Source: a virus
IMG/VR virus record: IMGVR_UViG_3300031658_000005
Location: 1-62,507 of that record
Length of the DNA stretch: 62,507 nucleotides
Reading direction: 5' to 3' (one strand)
The notes beneath the pieces are model-generated. The model was not told the origin of the DNA. It ran no database searches and saw nothing but the letters and a program-made list of their open reading frames with translations. Position numbers and translations under genes: made by a program. Shown in pieces: positions 25,849-34,772 of this stretch (its first letter is position 1; each line of letters begins with the position of its first letter).

Positions 25849-26453
25849 TGAAATTTACTCTTTATAAGCCAAACTCCAAAAATGCAGGGTCAGCATTCAG
25901 TTTTGACATCGCCAAAGACAAAAAAGGAAATGCAGTCATGTATGTCTCTATGATCCAACAACACAGCTGGAATGATCAAACTAAAAATGGTTCTTTTAAA
26001 GAGAATGCGAAAAATCCAGAAAAATCTGGCACTATAAAACTAACCCCCACAGAAGCTGGAGAAATCCTGTCCTCGCTAAAAACAAGAATTCCTTTCGTGG
26101 CATTTCATAGGAGCGAAAAAGATACTACTATTATTAAATTCACCCCTTGGGACAAAAAAAGGAAAATTATGAATAAAAATGGAGAAGAATGGATCGAAAC
26201 TCCTGCTTTTGGCTTTTCCGTTACCCGAAATTCATCTCAAATATTCAAGCTTCCACTTGAAGCAGGAGAAACACAAGTTCTAGCAGAACTTATGAAAAAA
26301 TACATTTCAAATTCTTTTATTGTAGCGGACTCATATAAGGAATCTTATCAAAGCCAAAAGCCAAGACAAGAAGCTCCAAGACAAGAAGCTCCAAAACAAG
26401 AGCCTCCAAAACAAAAAGAAACTGAAGACGAAGACTATGGAGTCCCATTCTAA
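25848..26453 (+). CDS. Single-stranded DNA-binding protein candidate
   Basis: 201 residues. The pattern KSGTIKLTPTEAGEILSSL ... FVAFHRSEKDTTIIKFTPW resembles compact ssDNA-binding folds of phages (PC4/whirly-like). After a flexible Pro/Gln linker with QEAP repeats (about 172-190) the protein ends ETEDEDYGVPF, an acidic tip with terminal Pro-Phe like the DDDIPF tail of bacterial SSB that recruits repair proteins. No other SSB is seen in the window although helicase, primase and recombinase are. Assignment rests on the tail, fold pattern and need, not on a clear family match. Confidence 0.65.
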   Translation: MKFTLYKPNSKNAGSAFSFDIAKDKKGNAVMYVSMIQQHSWNDQTKNGSFKENAKNPEKSGTIKLTPTEAGEILSSLKTRIPFVAFHRSEKDTTIIKFTPWDKKRKIMNKNGEEWIETPAFGFSVTRNSSQIFKLPLEAGETQVLAELMKKYISNSFIVADSYKESYQSQKPRQEAPRQEAPKQEPPKQKETEDEDYGVPF

Positions 26454-28149
26454 AAAACTCAGGGTTCTAGTCCACTCTAATCATAGTAGGCTTGTTACTG
26501 GATTTGGCAAAAATGCTAAAAATATTCTTTTAGCATTACATGCTGACCCGCAAATTGAAGTTATTGAAGCTGGAAATGGAGTTAAATTTGGGGCTGACTT
26601 ATTGACTCCTTGGGAGTCTTATGGGACTAGCCCCACTGACCCACTTGTTTTGCAAGGCATACAAGGCAATGGGCAGAAAGAAAGAATGGCTCAATATGGA
26701 TATTATACTATCGACGAAATTGTCGATAGATGTAATCCAGATGTTTACCTTGGAATCGAAGACATTTGGGCGTTTTCCGAATATCACAAGAAACCTTGGT
26801 GGAATAAAATCAATAAAGTTCTTTGGACGACATTAGACAGTTTGCCGATTTTAGACCAAGCCCTGCAAATGGAGCCTCTTTGCGATAAGATGTTAGTGTG
26901 GGCATCATTCGCAGAATACGAAATGAAAAAGCTTGGACACAAGAATGTCGAAACACTCCACGGAGCTGTTGACTACTTTCATTTTAAGCCGATAGACCAC
27001 AGGTCTTCCATAAGAAAGAAATTTGGTTTGGATTCAAATTATGTGATAGGTTTTGTTTTTAAAAATCAATTAAGAAAATCAGTCCCCAACCTTCTAGAGG
27101 GTTTTAAAATTTTCAAAAAACAGAATCCAGATGCTGCAGCAAAACTGTTATTGCATACTGATTGGGCAGAGACTTCTCATGGCTGGGATATACCGAGATA
27201 TCTTAAAGAGATGGATATTGATCAAAATGATGTCCTTTCCACCTATCTTTGCCATGCTTGTGATTACTTTCATGTAGCCCCTTATCAAGGAGAAGATAAA
27301 AATTGCCCTCAGTGCAAAACAGAAAAGTCATTTAAAACTAAAAATAGCGCAAAAGGAGTTAACGAAAAACAATTAAATGAACTCTATAATTGCATGGACG
27401 TTTACTGCCATCCATTCACAAGCGGAGGACAAGAATTACCCATTCAAGAAGCGAAGGCAGCAGGACTGGTAACTTTAGTTACAGGTTATTCTTGTGGAAC
27501 AGACTCTTGTTACAAACGCCAAGGAGGAATTCCTCTAAAGTGGAATTCATATAGAGAGCCTAGCACTCAATTCATTAAAGCATCTACTTGCCCGAAAGAT
27601 ATTGCAAAAAAGTTAAAAATGGTCTTCCATATGCCAAAAGCAGAAAAACTTCTTTTGGCAGAAAAAGGATTAAAATATGTAAAAAAGAATTTTTCTGTTG
27701 AGTCCACTGTAAACAAACTCAAGAATATTTTGTTTTCTCTAGAAAAGCCCATAATCAAAGAAGAAGAGACGAAGGACTCCCCCAAGACTTTAGGGATTGA
27801 AGATGCATTAGGAGATGAAGGCATCTCTAATAGGATCGCCGTTGTTCTTCCTGAATCAGCTGGAGATATTCTCATTCTGAATTCTTTAATGAAGAATCTT
27901 AAAGATTTGTATCCAGAAAAAAACATATACGTCTTTACTAAACCTCAATTTTATCAGATGATTGAGGATAATCCAAGTGTTCATAAAATCCTTCCATATC
28001 AAGATAGTCTTCAAAACCTATTAATGTTAGAAGGAAGGGGGGACCATCAGGGGTATTTTGACATGGCTTTTTTGCCTAATATCGGGACACAAAAACATTT
28101 AAACTATCTCCATAACGGTAAAGATAAAACACAATTTGAGTTACGATGA
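26437..28149 (+). CDS. Bifunctional glycosyltransferase: GT4 plus N-terminal half of a GT9 domain
   Basis: 570 residues. The first 430 form a GT-B glycosyltransferase: RVLVHSNHSRLVTGFGKNAKN, donor domain VIGFVFKNQLRKSVPNLLEG, and HPFTSGGQELPIQEAKAAG with the catalytic Glu region. A CHAC...CPQC zinc ribbon is inserted near residues 275-295. From about 455 a heptosyltransferase-like (GT9) N-terminal Rossmann half follows (IAVVLPESAGDILILNSLMKNL). It stops there, and the matching C-terminal half is the next gene, which starts in an ATGA overlap. Confidence 0.8.
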   Translation: MESHSKKLRVLVHSNHSRLVTGFGKNAKNILLALHADPQIEVIEAGNGVKFGADLLTPWESYGTSPTDPLVLQGIQGNGQKERMAQYGYYTIDEIVDRCNPDVYLGIEDIWAFSEYHKKPWWNKINKVLWTTLDSLPILDQALQMEPLCDKMLVWASFAEYEMKKLGHKNVETLHGAVDYFHFKPIDHRSSIRKKFGLDSNYVIGFVFKNQLRKSVPNLLEGFKIFKKQNPDAAAKLLLHTDWAETSHGWDIPRYLKEMDIDQNDVLSTYLCHACDYFHVAPYQGEDKNCPQCKTEKSFKTKNSAKGVNEKQLNELYNCMDVYCHPFTSGGQELPIQEAKAAGLVTLVTGYSCGTDSCYKRQGGIPLKWNSYREPSTQFIKASTCPKDIAKKLKMVFHMPKAEKLLLAEKGLKYVKKNFSVESTVNKLKNILFSLEKPIIKEEETKDSPKTLGIEDALGDEGISNRIAVVLPESAGDILILNSLMKNLKDLYPEKNIYVFTKPQFYQMIEDNPSVHKILPYQDSLQNLLMLEGRGDHQGYFDMAFLPNIGTQKHLNYLHNGKDKTQFELR

Positions 28150-29276
28150 GCCATTTAGCAGAGGAATACGCCAAATCATGCGGAGTAAAGATTGGTAAGC
28201 CAGTATTGAATCCTCATTACTTCCCAGTTTTATATGATAAATATATTACAATTCATAATGACAAGAAGGTTCAGGCAAAAGAATACGATATGTGGGTTGA
28301 TGTTATTGAACTTCTTAAAACGCATTTGGGAGATATTAAAATCATCCAAGTCGGAGCTAAAGGAGAAAAAACAATTGACGGCGTAGATGCTCATATGCCC
28401 ACAGAAACTCTGAAGCAATCTGCTTATATTATAAAAAACTCTTTAGGACATGTCGGGATTGATAGTGTCCCTATTCACATCGCTTCTGCATTAGATAAGC
28501 CCGTTGTAGGCATCTATGCTCACACATATGCAGACACATGTTCTCCGCTTTGGAATGATAAAACAAAAGCGATAACAATTGAATCAGATAGAGGTGGCAA
28601 AAAACCCTCATTTTCTTTAGAGGAAAATCCAAAAACGATCAATTTCATAAAACCAGAAGAGATCGCTCAAGCTGTTCTTGATGTTTTAGAAATCGATGAG
28701 AAAGTTGTTCATGAAACAATTTTCATTGGGGGTAATTGTAAGTCAGATTTTTACGAGGTTATACCGATAAAGCGCACAAATATTGTGTCTGATAATATTG
28801 ATGTAAGGATGGACTACGCTCACAACGAAGAAGTCTTAAATTACATCCTCCAAAGGAATAAAGTGGAGGTTACGACCACAAAACCTATTAATGAAAATCT
28901 CATTAGGTCCAAAAAGATAAAAAAAATAATCTATAAGGCGGAATCTTTTGATGTTGAGTTTCTCAACCTAGTGAAGGAAGTGGGAGTGCCTATTATAACA
29001 ATATGCACATCTTCGAAAAACCTTCCTGAAGAAAGATCTAAAAACTTTGATCAGCTAATTAATTATCTAGATACTCAGGCAATTATTGAGAATAACAAGA
29101 AAAAGATCAATGTAGATGATTTTAATACAATTAAAATTAAAAGTAATAAAAAAATAGTTTGCGGAGACGATATTTACCCAAGCTATTTTGATTTGAATGA
29201 ACGCAAAAATTTAGATCATTTTTACCTTGACTTAGAATTCTTTAGAGTTTATCATGACCCACATGAGCAAGAATAG
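28146..29276 (+). CDS. GT9 (heptosyltransferase-like) C-terminal half with extra domain
   Basis: 376 residues. Residues to about 200 carry the donor-binding half of GT9 enzymes: IKIIQVGAKGE, then LGHVGIDSVPIHIASALDKPVVGIYAHT, the sugar-nucleotide site. It lacks its own N-terminal Rossmann half, which is the C-terminal part of the previous protein. An extra 170 residues at the end are not recognised. The four-base overlap suggests coupled translation, so the two halves may pair. A family relationship with ADP-heptose transferases is clear; the acceptor is not. Confidence 0.75.
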   Translation: MSHLAEEYAKSCGVKIGKPVLNPHYFPVLYDKYITIHNDKKVQAKEYDMWVDVIELLKTHLGDIKIIQVGAKGEKTIDGVDAHMPTETLKQSAYIIKNSLGHVGIDSVPIHIASALDKPVVGIYAHTYADTCSPLWNDKTKAITIESDRGGKKPSFSLEENPKTINFIKPEEIAQAVLDVLEIDEKVVHETIFIGGNCKSDFYEVIPIKRTNIVSDNIDVRMDYAHNEEVLNYILQRNKVEVTTTKPINENLIRSKKIKKIIYKAESFDVEFLNLVKEVGVPIITICTSSKNLPEERSKNFDQLINYLDTQAIIENNKKKINVDDFNTIKIKSNKKIVCGDDIYPSYFDLNERKNLDHFYLDLEFFRVYHDPHEQE

Positions 29277-30078
29277 TGTTTACGGCCCAGATATTTACAA
29301 GAGAAACGAGCATGGTCTTTTAGGGAATGCCCTATATTCTTTCAATGAAGATGGTTCTGTTGATTGGAGGTCCATGATTAAAGACAACTTCCTTTATCCT
29401 AATAAAGATTGGTTTGAGGCAAGAAAGAAGCCCATCCCAAGTTCTACTGACGGATTAAGAGATAATCAACTCTTGATTATGCTTGGTGGCATCAAGGAAC
29501 TCGCCAAAATAAGAGGCTATAGTTCTGTAAATTTTGATATAGATAACATTTCAGACGGTTACGTTACGGCCAAATGCACAATTGAATGGGATGGCAATTA
29601 CGAGTCATCTATTACTACCTATACAGATGTCGCGAATGCCACATTAGCTAACACAGATGCTTTTTGTGCGAAATTTTTAGAGACTATCGCTTGCAATAGG
29701 GCTTTTGTTAGGTGTGTTCGCAATTACTTGGGCATTCACATTGTAGGTGCTGATGAAATCGATAAGTCAAAAGGGGCTAATAATTCCAATACAGTGGAGT
29801 ATGATGCATCCAGCGATGCTGTAATGTTCCCATTAACGCCTTCAGGATCGCTTCAGAAGGCCTTGGGCGAGAATCGCGGAGTAAACTCCTTTGAGGAGTT
29901 TAAAGCGCTTTTAAGGGCGTTCTGGAAGGATAATTCTTATCGTCCCACCGTTTCTGGAGAGTTCACTAATGAAGAGAAAGAGAAAGAGATGTCGAAGGAA
30001 ATTAAAAGTTGGAAATCTTATGACGACATCCCAGCCAAAGAGTGCAGGAAATTGATTGCAATTTGCAAAAACTCATAA
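29254..30078 (+). CDS. Possible Rad52-like single-strand annealing protein
   Basis: 274 residues (ATG 29263 also possible). The stretch RDNQLLIMLGGIKELAKIRGY ... YVTAKCTIEWDG is followed by ETIACNRAFVRCVRNYLGI ... GADEI. This resembles the pattern in Rad52-like phage annealing proteins (sensing strands, then a helix of the form ETRAxxRAxxNxxGxG..xxEE). A Lys-rich helical tail follows. It lies downstream of the SSB-like gene, which fits recombination. Similarity is by pattern only. An unrelated conserved phage protein is quite possible. Confidence 0.4.
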   Translation: MTHMSKNSVYGPDIYKRNEHGLLGNALYSFNEDGSVDWRSMIKDNFLYPNKDWFEARKKPIPSSTDGLRDNQLLIMLGGIKELAKIRGYSSVNFDIDNISDGYVTAKCTIEWDGNYESSITTYTDVANATLANTDAFCAKFLETIACNRAFVRCVRNYLGIHIVGADEIDKSKGANNSNTVEYDASSDAVMFPLTPSGSLQKALGENRGVNSFEEFKALLRAFWKDNSYRPTVSGEFTNEEKEKEMSKEIKSWKSYDDIPAKECRKLIAICKNS

Positions 30079-32532
30079 ACCCAAGGCATTTCTCTGCCTT
30101 GCGTTGAAGGACTTTGGAAGCATTGACTTTGGAGTGAGGGCTTCCATTCCTTCCGTTATCATGAAGCTTTGCTCTGGCGGTATAAGTTTAATTGTAGATT
30201 CGCTTACGGTTGTAGTGATCCCATTGCTGCCAACAGAAATAGATACAGAGTTCATTGTCGGGAAAAACTCTGGGACTACTAGCCCGTAAAAAGTCCTACT
30301 AGAACTCTGAGGCCTATCATAACGATTGTTGTATTTCCCCCTGATTTCCTGCAAAACTTTCATTTCGGCTGTAGAGCCAGAAGCGCTTGATAAACTTAAT
30401 TTATTAATAATTGATTTGTTAGTCTCAATGCGAGGGGGACTTTGAATAGAATTATATTTGAAATCATACCTATCAAAGAGATCGGCTAGTTTCTGACCTG
30501 ATTCAGAAGAACTTGCTATCTGATCATCTTCTTCCTCTTCTCCTTCTTCACCAATCTTATTAACTCTTGTTTTACTTCTTGTATAAGTTAGTTTTATGGT
30601 TTTCTTTACCTCAATAGCGTTCATGAACTTTTGCGTCGATTCTTTGAGTAAATTAATTATTCCTGTCCCTAAAGTTTTTCCTGTTACTTCTTTAGGAACA
30701 GAAGGCCCTCCGATATAAAACTGATTTTGAAATCCTAGTTGGTCTACTATTTCATAAAAATCACCCAACATAGAAAAATCAACTTTAGCATCTTCTCCCT
30801 CCCTCTCTAGTTTAGGCAGCGCCCTGAGACCAACAAAATAATTATCATGTATCTTTTTTACTGGATTTCCGATTTTTGTTTTTCCTCGATCTTCTTTAGT
30901 TTGAGTTAATAGCCCCAAGTCCTTAACTGTTAAGTCTTTTTTGGTGTTTAAATTGTCAAGGTAAGTGGAAATTGAAGATAACTCTGGAATTTCTGAGATT
31001 TTGTCGTTTCCTTTTAATGGTCCAACAATAACAATATTATTACTATTTGAAAACTCCATCCTTTCAGACTTGTAGTCAGAGTAGGCATTTGAGATATAGA
31101 TTCCCCCAGCAATTTCGAAATACGACTTTAAAAAACTATACAATTCTGTTGTGTGAGGCCTAGGCATTTTCTTGGGCGTAGGATTGTCTTCAACGCTGAT
31201 ATCGTTATACATTAATCTAAGATATTTAAATTTATTATCCAGCCTATTCATGCCTTTAAGCTTAGTAAGTTTAGCTACTACTTTTGCCCGTGGTTCGGCT
31301 TCATCGTCATATACACTCTCTAAGTCATCCCCAAAGTAAGTGACGAGCTTTACTCCGTTTCCTTTTACCTCTGCCAAGGGTAAATATGGATACAATTTAG
31401 ATAGATCGAAGTTTTCTATACTTTCTGCTTTGGCTATAGCAGTACAGAAGTAAGTAAATTTATCAAAGTAATCGTTGCTTTCTTCTTGCTCTATTAAACT
31501 AAAGAAAGCTCCCAAAACAGGAATAGGAGCTTTTTTTGTAAGCCCGTAATCTTCAAATCTGCATCTTTTGAAGAATATAGGCCTAGGTCTATAATCAGCT
31601 TTTGAACTAGAAGAATCCTTGCTTCTTTCTGTTGTTCCAGAATAGGTATTAACAATCTTATTTAATACATTGGTCTCCGTAAAAGAAGAACTCAAGACAT
31701 TGGGGTCGTTAGTATTCACATGAGAAGGGATTTTAATTTGACTAGCAATATCAGAGTTAACAAACTCGACGGCCCCAGTTTGAGGATTAATATACCAAAA
31801 ATACCCTAAGCTTCCCGCTATACTACTTATCACGCTAGACAAAGTCCCACTCACTTCAAATAAAAGGTCGTCAGTTTCTTTCAAACCATTTACGAATACT
31901 CCAGCGCTACTTAAAGCTTTCTTAAATTCAGACAGCGTATACCCAAATTTCAAATCATATTGAGATAAATCAGGAGAATCTTTGTAAATTTTACTTACGA
32001 AATCTGTGTTTAAAGACAAGTTTTCTTTTAATTCTTTATTTTGATAAATTAAACTTATTTTTACTCCTTTGAAGCTTGATGCAGATTCTATGTTGTAAAT
32101 CTTTCCAAGATAGATTACAGAGTCCTCTACTACTGGTCCTTGAGTTTTGAAAGATTTCAAAGGCGATCCTTTCACTTCTGTAAAATACGGGACAGAATCT
32201 TCGAATTCTCCTCCTTCAGGCCCACAATTAATCCCTCTAACTAAAATTATATAAGAATCCAATATCAAAGATGTTCTATCTGTATATCTTCTTGTTATAA
32301 CTTTTTTGGTTGGGTCTGCGGATGTAGTTTTTGAAGTGCAGACAAAATTACCTAACATGTTATTGATTTTCTGATTAGTGAAGTTATTGACTTCTCCCAA
32401 ATCTCCTAAAACGGTTCCTAGGGTCTCGCCATCTTCTACAGATTTTGGATTTACCAAAGAAGTTACAGATGCTGTGTGGCCTCCTCCAGCATTTGTAAAA
32501 TTCAAATCCACTTTTGTAATACCTTCTTTCAT
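30073..32532 (-). CDS. Tail tip/baseplate hub-like protein, 819 aa
   Basis: A large protein at the downstream end of the tail cluster. Residues near 190-300 (LSEFKKALSSAGVFVNG, LGYFWYINPQTGAVEFVNSD) resemble hub domains of the gp27/late-control-D kind, where a short-strand barrel reads a bound matrix-like element. The C-terminal part has an acidic run (GEEGEEEEDDQ) and ends near GLVVPEFFPTMNSV. It is convergent with the annealing-protein gene and overlaps it by six bases. Likely central hub of the tail tip. Confidence 0.55.
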   Translation of the reverse strand: MKEGITKVDLNFTNAGGGHTASVTSLVNPKSVEDGETLGTVLGDLGEVNNFTNQKINNMLGNFVCTSKTTSADPTKKVITRRYTDRTSLILDSYIILVRGINCGPEGGEFEDSVPYFTEVKGSPLKSFKTQGPVVEDSVIYLGKIYNIESASSFKGVKISLIYQNKELKENLSLNTDFVSKIYKDSPDLSQYDLKFGYTLSEFKKALSSAGVFVNGLKETDDLLFEVSGTLSSVISSIAGSLGYFWYINPQTGAVEFVNSDIASQIKIPSHVNTNDPNVLSSSFTETNVLNKIVNTYSGTTERSKDSSSSKADYRPRPIFFKRCRFEDYGLTKKAPIPVLGAFFSLIEQEESNDYFDKFTYFCTAIAKAESIENFDLSKLYPYLPLAEVKGNGVKLVTYFGDDLESVYDDEAEPRAKVVAKLTKLKGMNRLDNKFKYLRLMYNDISVEDNPTPKKMPRPHTTELYSFLKSYFEIAGGIYISNAYSDYKSERMEFSNSNNIVIVGPLKGNDKISEIPELSSISTYLDNLNTKKDLTVKDLGLLTQTKEDRGKTKIGNPVKKIHDNYFVGLRALPKLEREGEDAKVDFSMLGDFYEIVDQLGFQNQFYIGGPSVPKEVTGKTLGTGIINLLKESTQKFMNAIEVKKTIKLTYTRSKTRVNKIGEEGEEEEDDQIASSSESGQKLADLFDRYDFKYNSIQSPPRIETNKSIINKLSLSSASGSTAEMKVLQEIRGKYNNRYDRPQSSSRTFYGLVVPEFFPTMNSVSISVGSNGITTTVSESTIKLIPPEQSFMITEGMEALTPKSMLPKSFNARQRNALGL
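30082..30101. terminator. Weak bidirectional hairpin at convergent gene ends
   Basis: CAAGGCA (30082-30088) and TGCCTTG (30095-30101) form a perfect 7-bp stem with loop TTTCTC at the junction of two convergent genes. No strong T-run follows on either strand, so termination is doubtful. It lies within the last codons of the tail-tip gene. Confidence 0.3.
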
Positions 32533-33389
32533 AAAATAATTTCCTCTTTTTTAGTTGTAACCTTAAAGCTTTTTCCTTCAATTGACCCACTAATCAAAGC
32601 GCTAACTCCTGTTCTAACTATAGTTACACCTGTATAAAGCTCTAGATAGTTTGATTGGAACTCTGACACACCATTAATATAATAATTAGTCCTTTTTTCA
32701 ATAAATCCAGAACCAAAAACATCAGGATTTTTTCCTGTCACAGAGTCTGACCTAAATCTTTTCTTGTAAGCGCTGTATTTAAATTGATTTTTATTATCTG
32801 ATGTAACTACACCTCCGACATTTACAGATTCTGATCCAGCTCCTCCAAAAAGAGGTGTGAAATTAGCCTCTGTCCCAACAGAAACTCCAATACCGACACC
32901 AGAATATACTTTCTGGCCATTTAGAAAATAATCGCAATCCGAAAAACTTACTGGCCCTACAGAATTCACGATAGAATCTTTTAAAGATTGTCCGAAATCT
33001 CCTGTGGCAACGATAATGTCTGAGCCAGAAACGAGGTTATAGGAAATCTCAGAAAAAGAGTTTTCTGGAGTAGTGTCGTCAAAAAATAATTTTGATCTTT
33101 GGAATGGATCAGCTTCTAAGTTTTTTATAAAAAAATCTCCTGTATTTATTTTATATAAAATTTCATTAATGGCTTGCTCTATAATTGGGTCTTCCTGCAG
33201 TAGGGTCTGACCATTTAAAGATAATTGGAACCTTTTATCTTCAAGAGATATGTTTCTGTCGTAATAAAAATCGCCTTGAGTTCCTGCCACGCCTTTATTC
33301 AATAAAGAATAATTATCGGTATGCAAATCTATAGAAGAGCATCCAGAAATAGTTGAGTCACCAGTAAATATAGTAGAGTCGTAAATCAT
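32529..33389 (-). CDS. Tail-associated structural protein, 286 aa
   Basis: Strand-rich protein with Gly/Ser-rich segments (VGIGVSVGTEANFTPLFGG) and a C-terminal YLELYTGVTIVRTGVSALISG repeat-like pattern shared in style with its neighbours. No domain recognised. It overlaps both neighbours by four bases in the tail operon. Probably part of the distal tail. Confidence 0.5.
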   Translation of the reverse strand: MIYDSTIFTGDSTISGCSSIDLHTDNYSLLNKGVAGTQGDFYYDRNISLEDKRFQLSLNGQTLLQEDPIIEQAINEILYKINTGDFFIKNLEADPFQRSKLFFDDTTPENSFSEISYNLVSGSDIIVATGDFGQSLKDSIVNSVGPVSFSDCDYFLNGQKVYSGVGIGVSVGTEANFTPLFGGAGSESVNVGGVVTSDNKNQFKYSAYKKRFRSDSVTGKNPDVFGSGFIEKRTNYYINGVSEFQSNYLELYTGVTIVRTGVSALISGSIEGKSFKVTTKKEEIIL

Positions 33390-34771
33390 ATTCTTTCTCC
33401 TAAATAGTAAATGTAATCTTTCTTTAAGTATTCTCCACTTGTGTCCATTCTAATTCCAGAATTTTTAAGTTTTGTAATTATTGTTTTACTCTCGTAGAGA
33501 GGAATCTGTATAACGCCGCTAATCTCGTCTAGTGTCCCTACTTGCATCCTAGATCCAAACAGCTGAACTGAAATCTCACCTGCCCCAGAGACTCCTCTGT
33601 CCTCTGCATATTGACTAATAGCGCCTTCTACATCTTGCAATCCAAGAGTATCAAAGGCTGATGTGTCACCAGTCGGCAAATATTGATATCCAGAGTCGGG
33701 GTGCAAAAATCCTACTTCTTCTTTGACAAAGTTTGTAGTATTTCCTACATCACAGGATCTATAAACAAAATACCTATCTCCCTCTTCAACACTCGCGTTC
33801 GAGGCAGACCGAAAGCTCCCCGTGGACATATATCTTCCTGTTGACAAGTTGATACTGCCAGTATCTTTATAATCGTAGCCTGTAATTCCAGTTTTATAAA
33901 CAGTAGCTTGGTCGTAACCTGTGATTATTGAATTAGTGCTTGTAGCGCCTATACCAACAAAATAATTTCCTACCATTCCGCTTCCTAATCCAAATATAGT
34001 AGAGGGAGAAATATAACCAGACAATAAAGCAAAAGAATTTAAACTTATATTCGAGGTTTCAAATGATCCTCCATTACCTCTAAAATATTGTTCAGAACCT
34101 CCTATATAAAATCCTGAATTATTAGCTATGAAGGTAGTATCAAGAGTAAAGTCGTCTTTTTCTATTTCATTATTCAAGAAGTCATACCTGCACATGGTAA
34201 GCTGATTAAAGCCAAGCGAAAAACTAATAATATTTCTTTTACTTAATTCTAATTCAGTAGAGGTGTAAATAAAATCCCCATCTTCACCGAATCCTTGGTA
34301 AAATAATTTTCCTCTATCTGTTATGCCAAAGTTGAACCCCCTTGCTCCTGTTATAACTTGTTCGTTAATTATACTTGACCCCTTTTCAAGAGATCCAAAC
34401 AAAACACAATCATTTACCTCTCCATTGAACTCAAAGTCCATAACAACCGAACAATTAGAATAAGGGAAAAGGTCAGTTCCAGTGACTTGCAAATTTGATT
34501 TAGACAAATCTCCTTTGTCGTTGAGCAAGAATTCTCCTGTGGCAAAAAGCTTCGCATCTTGAACTGTTGATCCTAAACCTACAAGAACCCCACTATAGAC
34601 CCCTGTGTCTCTTGCTGGCTCGCAGTTTTCAATAACAGCATAGTTAGTTCCTGCTCTATTATCAATTCCTATATGCCTTCCACTAAGCCCAGAGAAATTA
34701 TAAAAGACAAACAAGTTTTCATTGCTTCCTAGTGTATCTCTTAAAGAATAATCTAAACCTTTTTCACTCAT
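33386..34771 (-). CDS. Tail protein with LamG/concanavalin-like domain, 461 aa
   Basis: Residues about 95-260 follow the LamG pattern: CSVVMDFEFNG ... CVLFGSLEKGS ... RGFNFGITDRGKLFYQG ... RNIISFSLGFNQL ... SGFYIGGS. This beta-sandwich binds sugars in many exported proteins. The rest is Gly/Thr-rich. A carbohydrate-binding tail component fits the glycan theme of this genome. Recognition of host polysaccharide is inference. Confidence 0.6.
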   Translation of the reverse strand: MSEKGLDYSLRDTLGSNENLFVFYNFSGLSGRHIGIDNRAGTNYAVIENCEPARDTGVYSGVLVGLGSTVQDAKLFATGEFLLNDKGDLSKSNLQVTGTDLFPYSNCSVVMDFEFNGEVNDCVLFGSLEKGSSIINEQVITGARGFNFGITDRGKLFYQGFGEDGDFIYTSTELELSKRNIISFSLGFNQLTMCRYDFLNNEIEKDDFTLDTTFIANNSGFYIGGSEQYFRGNGGSFETSNISLNSFALLSGYISPSTIFGLGSGMVGNYFVGIGATSTNSIITGYDQATVYKTGITGYDYKDTGSINLSTGRYMSTGSFRSASNASVEEGDRYFVYRSCDVGNTTNFVKEEVGFLHPDSGYQYLPTGDTSAFDTLGLQDVEGAISQYAEDRGVSGAGEISVQLFGSRMQVGTLDEISGVIQIPLYESKTIITKLKNSGIRMDTSGEYLKKDYIYYLGERI

Positions 34772-34772
34772 A

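Noticed and set aside
28140-28155. Sequencing frameshift splitting the GT9 gene
   Set aside because: The clean ATGA overlap is the usual operon junction in this genome, so an error is possible but not the simplest reading. It is kept as a check in findings.
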